Of a stretch of 64,000 nucleotides of DNA, positions 56,345 through 64,000 are shown piece by piece; position 1 is the stretch's first letter, and every line of letters begins with the position of its first letter. The notes under the pieces are model-generated. The model searched no databases. It was not told the DNA's origin and saw only the letters and a program-made list of their open reading frames with translations. The position numbers and the translations under genes were made by a program. The stretch comes from Patiria miniata (taxonomy: Eukaryota; Echinodermata; Asteroidea; Valvatida; Asterinidae). The stretch spans positions 14,857,606-14,921,605 of the forward strand of contig NW_024037064.1 of NCBI RefSeq assembly GCF_015706575.1, read 5' to 3'.

Positions 56345-56905
56345 ATTCTTATTTCTAAAGATGAGCTTTCTTAATGTACAAGATGAGCTGTCCATCACAT
56401 TGGCCTTTGTTCTAATTCTAAGACTAGTACCGATGTTCTGTGGCACGGCCCCGTGGTTGCCGGAGCAACTTCCACAACAAACATCACAAGGGCTTTCCTA
56501 ATTTCTAAAATGAGCTTTCTTAATGTACAAGATGAGCTGTCCATCACATTGGCCTCTGTTCTAATTCTAAGACTGGCACTGATGTTCTGTGGCAAGGCCC
56601 CGTGGTTGCCGGAGAGACTTCCACAACAAACAGCACACAGGCTTTCCTAATTTCTAAAGATGAGCTTTCTTAATGTACAAGATGAGCTGTCCATCACATT
56701 GGCCTCTGTTTTAATTCTAAGACTGGTACAAGTGTTGCCGGAGCAACTTCCATAACAAACAGCACACGGGCTTTCCTAATTTCTAAAGATGAGCTTTCTT
56801 AATGTACAAGATGAGCTGTCCGTCACATTGGTCTCTGTTCTAATTCTAAGACTGGCACCGATGTTCTGTGGCAAGGCCCCGTGGTTGCCGGAGAGACTTC
56901 CACAA
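56345..56905. repeat. 150-bp tandem repeat, four copies
   Basis: ATGAGCTTTCTTAATG recurs at 56361, 56510, 56660 and 56789. Units share CCCGTGGTTGCCGGAG. The third copy is about 20 bp shorter. Confidence 0.92.
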
Positions 56906-57124
56906 CAAACATCACTTTGTTAATGTGGATCTAAGAAGTAACCGTGACAATCATTGTCATGTAAAAAATTCTCAATGGTCGTTGCCAAGGTGTCTTTGAA
57001 AATACGGGTGTTCTTTGGGAGGGTATAACTAGGATGCAGCACAAGGCCCGCTCATTTCTGAGTGATCGACCGATCTTAGATAGTCAGCTTTACTTCCCGT
57101 CGAACTTCAACCATCATCGTCAAT

Positions 57125-58493
57125 ATGTCTCAGCAGCCTTGGGAGAGCCCTGACTACACGGACAGCGAACTGGACGAAATTCAAAGAATCGCCGATGAGA
57201 TGTATAAAAACGTAAGTGCATGATTTTATTCCAAAATGTTTGCATTTAAGGCACCAACCTTTTGCGTATCTTATCCTTGTATTTGTAACCTATATAACGA
57301 GATATAACCCTGAAAATATAAAATTACATGCTTTGATTTTTTCACAATGTTTGCATTTAACGCACCAACCGTTTGCGTATTTCATCCTTGTATTTGTAAC
57401 CTATTTTACGAGATATAACCCTGAAAATATAAAATAACATGATTTGTTTCTCTTCAAAATGTTTGCATTTAATACGTCGGTCATTTCCGTATTTCATCCT
57501 TGTATTTGTAACCTATTTTACGAGATATAACCCTGAAAATATAAAATAACATGATTTGATTTCTTCACAATGTTTGCATTTAATACGTCGGTCATTTCCG
57601 TACCATCTCTTAGAATATATTTCAGTTTGGTACTTGGCCAACTTCAATTAGTGCATTTGTTAAAACTCTTTATCCTTTTCACATGTTTTACGCAATGTAC
57701 GAACGCATAAAATTGCATGATTTGTTTTTCTTCACAATGTTTGCATTTAATACGTCGGTCATTTCCGTATCAGTACCATCTCTTAGAAAATATTTCAGTT
57801 TGGTACTTGGCCAACTTCAATTAGTGCATTTGTTAAAACTCTTTATCCTTTTCACATGTTTTACGCGATGTACGAACGCATAAAATTGCATGATTTGTTT
57901 TTCTTCAAAATGTTTGCATTTAATACGTCGGTCATTTTCGTATCAGTACCATCTCTTAGAATATATTTCAGTTTGGTACTTGGCCAACTACAATTAGTGC
58001 ATTTGTGAGAACTCTTTATCCTTTTCACATGTTTTACGCGATGTACGAACGCATAAAATGGCATGATTTGGTTTTTTTTTTCAAACTTTTTGCCTTTTAA
58101 GACGTCGACCAATTCCGTATCAGTACCGTTCTTAAAATGTATTTCATTTTTGTACATGGCCAACTACAATTACTGCATTTTGTTAAAACTCTTTATCCTT
58201 GTAACCTGTTTTACGTTGGTCCTGTTTTAAGTCGATAAGAATGATGTACATGTATAAGTTAATTGAAACTATCGTTTGAAGTTGCATTTCTTACTATTTT
58301 TTCTTGCTATGAAACTGAGTATCATCCGATGTGCTCAAAAACAAAACAAAACAAAACACAAAAAAGTACGATATTTATTATTATTATTATTTTGTGTATT
58401 TAACAGGATGGAGGATTTGTTTACAATCCTGTTGATTTCCCTCCTCTAAGACCACTTGACCAGGCGCCTGCATCAGAAAATGGAGGAGATGAG
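57125..58493 (+). CDS. start of an unrecognised two-exon gene
   Basis: Exon 1 57125-57211 (29 codons, MSQQPWESPDYTDSELDEIQR…), donor AAC/GTAAGTG; exon 2 58407-58493 (29 codons, DGGFVYNPVDFPPLRPLDQAP…), acceptor TTTAACAG, donor GAG/GTACGTG. Both phases are 0 and both exons 87 nt. The peptide is acidic and Pro-rich without a known domain. A TATA-like GGTATAACTAGG lies about 105 bp above the ATG. Further exons would lie beyond or within the viral-like block. Function unknown. Confidence 0.5.
57216..58200. repeat. intronic tandem repeats, two related unit types
   Basis: First, about three units of about 107 bp (TTTGCATTTAA… GAGATATAACCCTGAAAATATA); then about three units of about 178 bp that add TTTGGTACTTGGCCAACT and CATGTTTTACGC. 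Shared words (ATGTTTGCATTTAA) show that the longer unit grew from the shorter. Confidence 0.85.
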
Positions 58494-58823
58494 GTACGTG
58501 AAAATATCTTCTTCTTCTTCTTCTTCTTTTTCTCATGTATCTTACCGATATCTACAGGGTGAACCATTTTCAAGTTGAGACTTGTCCATATCTATCCATG
58601 ACGTCACGCTTTGTATTATTCCGTTGTCGTTCATGAGAGTGATTGCCTGTTAAGACTTGTCGTTGACGTCACGGCTTGTCTTTGTTATTCTATTAATGAA
58701 AACTTCATAAACACACGGACCTCCCTACAAAGCAGTCGCATAAATTTTTCCCGGTAATCACTGTCGCTATCGACGGTATCACACAGTGTTTGTTATACAT
58801 TTGTTCTAAACGACATTTTATAT
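58494..58823. other. spacer before the Polinton-like block
   Basis: Has a CTT run (58509-58527) and two GACGTCACG words about 60 bp apart (58600 and 58667). I could not find terminal inverted repeats of a Polinton here. Confidence 0.4.
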
Positions 58824-59998
58824 TTGTTTTTAGCGTTCGTATTTGTCTTTCAGTAACGCGTAAGCTGCATCACTTATGTGGTGAAGGTGCTCCACTATCT
58901 GACTCACGAGGCCAGCAGGGTTACCATCGGAAACAAAACATGTCGCGCTTTCGAATTCGGCACGTTGCTCTCCATACTCACACTGAGAAGTTCGTGGCGG
59001 TTCTCCCACTGAAGTTTTGCTGTCTGATCATTGTTTTGTGGAGCTTGTTCGAAGTAACACTCAAAATCGTAAGTAACGCGATAAGGGAAACATTTCAAGT
59101 TTTCACTCACGCGAATTCCCTCCTCGTCCAGACGTTCGAAAATGTCGGGGGGCAAGTGGTACGCTCCACCTGCAAATTTGTGCTTAACATTTAAATTGCA
59201 CGTGGGGATGTGACGTTGTAGGTTGAACGATCTAGGGAAAACTGTTCTACACTTCGTACATTCGTAATTTCGACTGTATTTCTGCAAATTGGAAATGTAC
59301 GAAAAGTGATTCTCGTACAAGTTTACGAAGAGGGTACTGGGGTGATTGCACACGGGTCGACGGACCAGGTGTACTTTTGTTTGGGGGGCATCCGTATCGT
59401 CGGTGGGGTCAGTGTTTGGGGCGCTGAGGCTGTAAACCTGGACATTCACTTCAAACAGAGTCTCCGCTTTTGCCAAGTCCTCCACGGTGATCCCCTTCTC
59501 TATCTTCTTGCCAGTGGCCTCTGCAAATCTGGTCGCCAAGTATCGCGTCCGTCTCTCGAGCGCGTCTAGATCGCCTCCTTGATGAAGTGCCAGGCACCTG
59601 AAGAAACAAAGGTTATCGTCATAGGCTCGGCCATTGTGGGCATTGTGGGTAAGCCCCATAACACCACGATTGTTAGCAATGTAGTCAGGTAGCTCAACAT
59701 GCGCACCAATGTAAAACTGGGGCATCTTGTTCACGTACACTGCCACGTTCATAATTGAAACTACCGTCCATTTCGTGTCGGGGCGTTGTTGTCGCACGAT
59801 TTCTAAAATGTCAACATCCTCAAAATTAGTGATCAGTTGTTCCAGATCTTGGCGAGAACCAACGGTGAATGGGGTAGGTGTGAAGCTGGCATTATTGTCA
59901 CTTGGGTGAAAGTATTTAAGTTCACCAGTTTCAGTATATGCTGAGTGGTTAAATTGGACTGCGCATTCGGAGGGCGTGTTTATCCGACACCAATTCAA
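58824..59998 (-). pseudogene. Polinton/adintovirus-like DNA polymerase B, N-terminal half (inverted)
   Basis: A 364-codon open stretch reads leftward. It holds a C2H2-like finger (CTKCRTVF…H…C, about residue 245) and the first exonuclease motif YDFECYF (about residue 310). Near 58940 the frame slips by one base and polymerase-like sequence continues to about 58824. Protein-primed family B polymerases replicate Polintons and adintoviruses. The frame opens right after a stop at 59998, so its own N-terminus is cut. It faces away from the C-terminal half, so an inversion or two abutting copies is implied. Confidence 0.75.
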
Positions 59999-61496
59999 TC
60001 ATGGGGAAAAATGCATCGGTCAGCAAAGAATTCCAGTTGATGGATATTGCCACGACACCCAAACCGTGTACCAGTTTCACGGGTGTTTCTGGCACGGACA
60101 CGTTTGCCACCTCAATCCGCACGAATTCAATGCAGTCAGAAACCTCTCACGCGCCGAATTAAGACGTAAAACGGAACAAATTTCTAGCTACATCCGCCAG
60201 CAGGGTTATCGGTTAGTAGAAATGTACGAGTGCGAATGGAACCGTCTCAAGTCCTCCGATCGTAGCATCTCTGACTTTGTCAAATCAAAAAGAATGCCCC
60301 ACGAGAACCGCATGACAATGACCCAGCAGGCAATATTGGATGGTGTGCTTGATGGATCCATCTTTGGCATGGTGGAATGTGATCTTAGGGTACCCGACTG
60401 ACTGAAAGATTTTTTCGCTGAGATGCCTCCAATCTTTAAGAACACAGAAATCAGCAGACAAGACATTGGCGAACACATGCAAAGATACGCAGAAGAAGAA
60501 GGTGTCATGAAAACACCACGCCGGAGCCTAATTGGTAGCATGCACGCATCTCGACTTTTGTTTGCAACACCGCTTCTAAAATGGTATCTGACCCATGGAC
60601 TTGAGGTAACTCGCATCTATCAGGTGGTACAGTACGCCGACTCACCTTGCTTTAAACCTTTTGGAGATGCTGTCAGTAATGCGCGGAGGGACGGTGACGT
60701 GGATCCAGCCAAGGCCATTATCGCCGATACGATGAAGTTGCTCGGCAACTCGGCATATGGCAAAACCGTGACCAACCAGGAGAAACATCTTGACGTTAAG
60801 ATTTGCACTACCACCGAAGGAGCATCCCAAATGATCAACAACCCCCACTTCCGCGCCTTACACACACTAGAGGACAATCAGCTATACGAGGTTGAACTCA
60901 ATAAAAAATCTGTACGCCTGAACCTGCCTCTACAGATTGGGTATTTTGTATACCAATATGCTAAAATGCGGATGTTGCAATTTTACTATGATTTTCTTCT
61001 TAGATTCATCGATCCATCGGACTTCCAGCTCTGTGAGATGGACACAGATTCCGCATACATGGCAATCTCTGCACCACATCTGGATGACATCATCAAGCCT
61101 CATCTGCGGGACGAGTACCAGCGGGAGAAATCATCCTGGTTTCCGCGTGACGACACCCCCGACCACCGTGCGTATGACAAACGAACACCCGGCCTCTTTA
61201 AGGTTGAGTGGGAGGGGGACGGCATCGTTGCTCTTTGTAGTAAAACATACTACTGCTTTGGAGAAAAAGACAAAGCTGTATGCAAAGGACTGAACAAAAA
61301 GACCAACGACATAACAAAAATGAACTATCTGGAGGCGCTAGAAAATCAACGAGCCGGTGAAGGAGTCAACAGAGGGTTTCGCATGCGTTCCGATGGTATG
61401 TACACCTACGAACAGGTCAAGACTGCCTTTACTTACTTCTACCCAAAAAGGAGAGTCGCCGATGATGGAGTTTCCACCACCTACCTGGACTTGTGA
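59976..61496 (+). pseudogene. Polinton/adintovirus-like DNA polymerase B, C-terminal half
   Basis: Two open stretches in the same frame (59976-60401 and 60423-61496) are separated by one in-frame TGA. They contain VDGYCHDTQTVYQFHGC, KLLGNSAYGKTV (motif B, near 60735) and MDTDSAY (motif C, near 61040, catalytic aspartates intact). The N-terminal exonuclease part and whatever lay between are missing here. Domain order shows it belongs after the inverted half at 58824-59998, with a missing middle. Confidence 0.8.
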
Positions 61497-61815
61497 TCAA
61501 AAAAAACCTGTTAGGCTCGTCAAAACATCAAGCAAATTTCTTTAAACTGGTGGTGGGTAAATTGGTGGTGGTTTAAACAGTACGTTAAGTTTTTATTTTT
61601 TATTTTTTTTTTTTTATTTTTTTTTTTTAATTGTAAATGTTACAATCTGCCGTTGAAAAATAACTTGAAAATGCTCCTACTTCATTTTAAATTTCACCAA
61701 CTGCTTTTTAAAAAATAATCCCAAATGTTTCCACTTCGTTTGAAATTTCACCAACCACTATTAAAAATATTTCAAAAATGATCCAAATTTATTTAAAAGT
61801 ACACCAATTCTACAC

Positions 61816-61850
<35 letters not shown>

Positions 61851-62257
61851 AGAATGGTTCCCACTTTATTTTAAATTGTGGTTAATGATTATTGGTATTT
61901 TGAAAAGAAACCATAAATTTCCCACTTTTTTAAAATTTTGGATGGTTTACTAAATTGATAACTGCTCTTAAGAAAGAATTCGTACATTTTCTAATTATTT
62001 TTAATGTTGATATTACTTACGTTCATCTTTATTTATTTATTTATTTTTCCCTTCATAGTTAAAGAATTATGTATGTTATTTTGTTTACTTGGTTAAATGA
62101 AGAAGAAAGAAAGAAAGGAGATTGAAAGAAATAAGAAAAGAAAAAAATAAACTGTTGTCTGTCACTTTCAATTTTGTAATGCTTATTGTTAAACAAAACT
62201 TTCTTTTTAATAAATTGAAGGGGGGAATAATAAACTAAAGGGGGAGGGAGGGTAGGA
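61497..62257. other. AT-rich spacer between polymerase and ATPase
   Basis: Long T runs (61588-61628, 61820-61846), weak repeats of a TTTAAATTTCACCAA word (61690-61760). No ORF or RNA recognised. Confidence 0.6.
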
Positions 62258-62314
62258 GTGAAAACTTTAGCTTTTAAAAAGAACTACATTACAAAAATAG
62301 ATTCATTTGATCAA

Positions 62315-62974
62315 ATGGATTCGCGACTTAAACATCCTTTTACTGGCGTAATCACTGGTCCAACTGGAAGCGGGAAAACACAGTTTGTAAAGGGTCTTAT
62401 TCTAGCTGAGGGAAATACACTGATTGAACCTGCTATTGATAATATTATTTGGTGTTACGGGGAATATCAAGATGCTTACGACCATCTGGCTAGTCTGGTC
62501 CCTCGGATACGATTTGTGGAGGGCTACCCCGATGATCTATTGGAGTCCCTGGACCGAAGTCAAAGAAACCTGGTTGTGATAGACGATCTCATGTCCGAAA
62601 GCGGGAACAATGTTAAGGTCACTGAACTATTTACCAAGGGTAGTCATCACAGAAACCTATCCGTTTTTCTCATACTACAGAATTTATTTTACAAGGGGAA
62701 GGAAATGCGAACCATTAGTTTGAACGCTCATTACATGGTTCTGTTTAAAAACCCGAGAGACGCTTCGCAAATTACACATTTAGCGCGCCAAATGTACCCC
62801 ACTAAGTCCAAGTATATGATGGAGGCCTACCGCGATGCGACATCCGCCCCCTACGGCTATCTCTTCGTAGATTTAAAGCCAGAAACCCCCGAAATTGTAC
62901 GTCTCAGAACCAGAATTTTTTCCCGGCGAATATCCCATCGTTTACACTCCAAAGGTATAAAGGATTGTGTTTAG
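62315..62974 (+). CDS. A32-type packaging ATPase of Polinton/adintovirus-like element
   Basis: About 219 residues from ATG at 62315 (a GTG-led extension to 62258 is possible). Walker A GPTGSGKT is at residues 15-22 and Walker B LVVIDD at 86-91, followed by an HHRNLSVFLILQNLF stretch as in FtsK/HerA-like packaging ATPases. This protein drives genome entry into capsids in related elements. The frame is intact, and spacing to the next gene is 22 nt. Confidence 0.85.
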   Translation: MDSRLKHPFTGVITGPTGSGKTQFVKGLILAEGNTLIEPAIDNIIWCYGEYQDAYDHLASLVPRIRFVEGYPDDLLESLDRSQRNLVVIDDLMSESGNNVKVTELFTKGSHHRNLSVFLILQNLFYKGKEMRTISLNAHYMVLFKNPRDASQITHLARQMYPTKSKYMMEAYRDATSAPYGYLFVDLKPETPEIVRLRTRIFSRRISHRLHSKGIKDCV

Positions 62975-62996
62975 AACGGACGGCAATCATTTGAAG

Positions 62997-63323
62997 ATGT
63001 CGAGGCGTGTGCATCACAACGCTCCCTACCTGCATGTGCTGGCTAAGGGAAGCGACAAGCAACGACAGGGTGTGATACAAGGAGCCAACAAGGAACTGAT
63101 ACATTGTTTGTGCGAGTGCGCCCTCAACGTTCTCAACGGTAATATTTCCCTCACACCATCCCAGAAGAAAAAGTTAATCAAATACAAGCGTCAAATGCGA
63201 GTTCTCAGCAATAAGAAACTCAGCGTTCAAAAGAAAAAGAAAGTATTACGTCAGAAAGGAGGTTTTCTCGGTGCTTTACTCACTCCAATATTGGGCGCTC
63301 TTGGTGGATTATTGTTAAAATAA
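62997..63323 (+). CDS. pX-like small basic protein of Polinton/adintovirus-like element
   Basis: 108 residues from ATG at 62997 (chosen over an upstream non-ATG start that would overlap the ATPase end). It has a Lys-rich middle (QKKKLIKYKRQMR, QKKKKV) and a C-terminal GGFLGALLTPILGALGGLLLK-like hydrophobic end, which resembles the membrane-active/DNA-binding minor core proteins (pX/pVI type) described for adintoviruses. Intact. Assignment from composition and position. Confidence 0.65.
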   Translation: MSRRVHHNAPYLHVLAKGSDKQRQGVIQGANKELIHCLCECALNVLNGNISLTPSQKKKLIKYKRQMRVLSNKKLSVQKKKKVLRQKGGFLGALLTPILGALGGLLLK

Positions 63324-63325
63324 AC

Positions 63326-63829
63326 ATGGAGCACACCAAGAAAATGGTTCTGGTACCTCAGGAAACGTTGACAAAACTTCAATCGACCAGACGATTGGAA
63401 CAAACACCGACCACGCGCGTGGTACACAGTTTAGATGGTGAGATAAGAGAGCTACTGGAAAGGAAAAACCTTTCAGACGAGGATAAAATTAAACTGTACC
63501 ACCAGACGCTGCACAGATACATTAACTTAAATAAACAAAGAATGGCACCGCTGACTATGACTTTAGAAACCAAGAAGACGGATGATCAACCACCCAAACT
63601 GGAGCCGATGCCGCACGGTCCACCGAAGTTGGAGCGTGAACTTAGCTTTGGTGATTCCTCTAAACTAAAAGTACACTTGAAGGAAGAACCAGAGGAAGAA
63701 GAGTCTTTTCACCTACCCCGATTGTTTGCCGAAGCGTCCCATCTGAAAACTACACCCAAAGCGAGGAAAAAGAAAACAATGGCGAGTACAAGCACACCGC
63801 GTTCGAAACCCAAATGGACTCCCTATTAA
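63326..63829 (+). CDS. core-like hypothetical protein of Polinton/adintovirus-like element
   Basis: 167 residues starting 2 nt after the previous stop. An N-terminal KKMVLVPQETLTKLQ is followed by a helical IRELLERKNLSDEDKIKLYHQTLHRYI, then a Lys/Glu-rich disordered half. The N-terminal wording is shared by uncharacterised proteins next to the ATPase in many animal Polintons; function not established. Intact. Confidence 0.65.
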   Translation: MEHTKKMVLVPQETLTKLQSTRRLEQTPTTRVVHSLDGEIRELLERKNLSDEDKIKLYHQTLHRYINLNKQRMAPLTMTLETKKTDDQPPKLEPMPHGPPKLERELSFGDSSKLKVHLKEEPEEEESFHLPRLFAEASHLKTTPKARKKKTMASTSTPRSKPKWTPY

Positions 63830-63873
63830 TACGCACACACTACCCCGACTTAATCATTTGAGACTACCTCATC

Positions 63874-63984
63874 ATGGAGTGCTGTCCACCGAAACCGGGT
63901 TGTGGATTTAAACAACTCGCGAAAAAATTCGTTGTTGGTGCATCTGCTGTCGCAGTAGTGTCATTATACAAAACACAGATTTAA
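63874..63984 (+). CDS. 36-residue putative membrane peptide
   Basis: Begins MECCPPKPGCGFKQLAKK and continues with a hydrophobic FVVGASAVAVVSLY helix. Four cysteines precede the helix. It is in the same transcription direction and spacing as the viral-like genes. Function unknown; small size lowers confidence. Confidence 0.5.
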   Translation: MECCPPKPGCGFKQLAKKFVVGASAVAVVSLYKTQI

Positions 63985-63987
63985 GTG

Positions 63988-64000
63988 ATGGCGCAGAACG
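63988..64000 (+). CDS. start of the next Polinton-like gene (runs off the window)
   Basis: ATGGCGCAGAACG, 3 nt after the previous stop, looks like the first codons of the next co-oriented gene. Only four codons are visible. Confidence 0.35.

Noticed and set aside
56922..64000. Polinton ends, integrase or capsid genes in view
   Set aside because: No terminal inverted repeat pair, integrase DDE motif or jelly-roll capsid protein could be read; these would lie to the right of the window or are lost.

Overview
The window is metazoan nuclear DNA: genes have spliced exons with GT/AG sites, histone genes carry the animal 3' stem-loop, there are U2 snRNA remnants, many non-LTR retrotransposons (LINEs), satellites, and a Polinton/adintovirus-like block. 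A marine invertebrate deuterostome is likely. The histone H4 has Cys at position 73 (typical of sea urchin H4) and the H2B N-terminus resembles sea-star H2B, so an echinoderm is the best guess (moderate confidence, from memory of the families).

Layout. 0-2.2 kb: LINE debris and a hAT-like MITE. 2.3-15.2 kb, minus strand: a HECT-domain (G2E3-like) ubiquitin ligase gene of at least nine exons whose splice phases agree. Its proline/threonine repeat exon is split by a 2.0-kb DNA transposon with a 9-bp target duplication. 15.5-16.7 kb: AT-rich satellites. 16.7-26.9 kb, minus strand: three Tx1-clade-like LINEs head to tail. Short U2 snRNA pieces form the two internal seams and the outer 5' junction. 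26.9-28.1 kb: U2 5' flank, a tRNA-like unit, and broken H2B and H3 pieces. 28.1-30.9 kb: a fourth LINE. 30.9-31.5 kb: a 77-bp satellite. 32.8-39.0 kb, minus strand: a seven-exon gene of a SAMD3-like uncharacterised family. 39.5-46.1 kb: a satellite of about 235 bp with about 27 copies and a nine-unit higher-order repeat. 46.4-46.9 kb: an N gap. 47.0-47.9 kb: a C2H2 zinc-finger ORF and a second interrupted U2 gene. 49.0-52.7 kb, minus strand: H4-H3-H2B-H2A, each with a 3' stem-loop. 53.2-55.6 kb: the 3' part of a third U2 gene cut by a 5'-truncated LINE. 55.6-58.5 kb: minisatellites and a small two-exon gene start. 58.8-64 kb: Polinton/adintovirus-like genes (a protein-primed polymerase broken by an inversion, a packaging ATPase, a pX-like basic protein and a core-like protein) running off the right edge.

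How it fits together. U2 snRNA genes are linked to the histone quartet, and U2-specific LINEs have repeatedly inserted at the same place in U2, after nucleotide 29 and before about nucleotide 36, which destroys the branch-point-pairing segment. LINE UTRs carry runs of short hairpins with differing stems and, in two elements, a recurring loop motif. Several single-base deletions in short homopolymers break otherwise normal genes (H2A twice, H2B, H3, the SAMD3-like gene), so some 'pseudogenes' may be assembly error.
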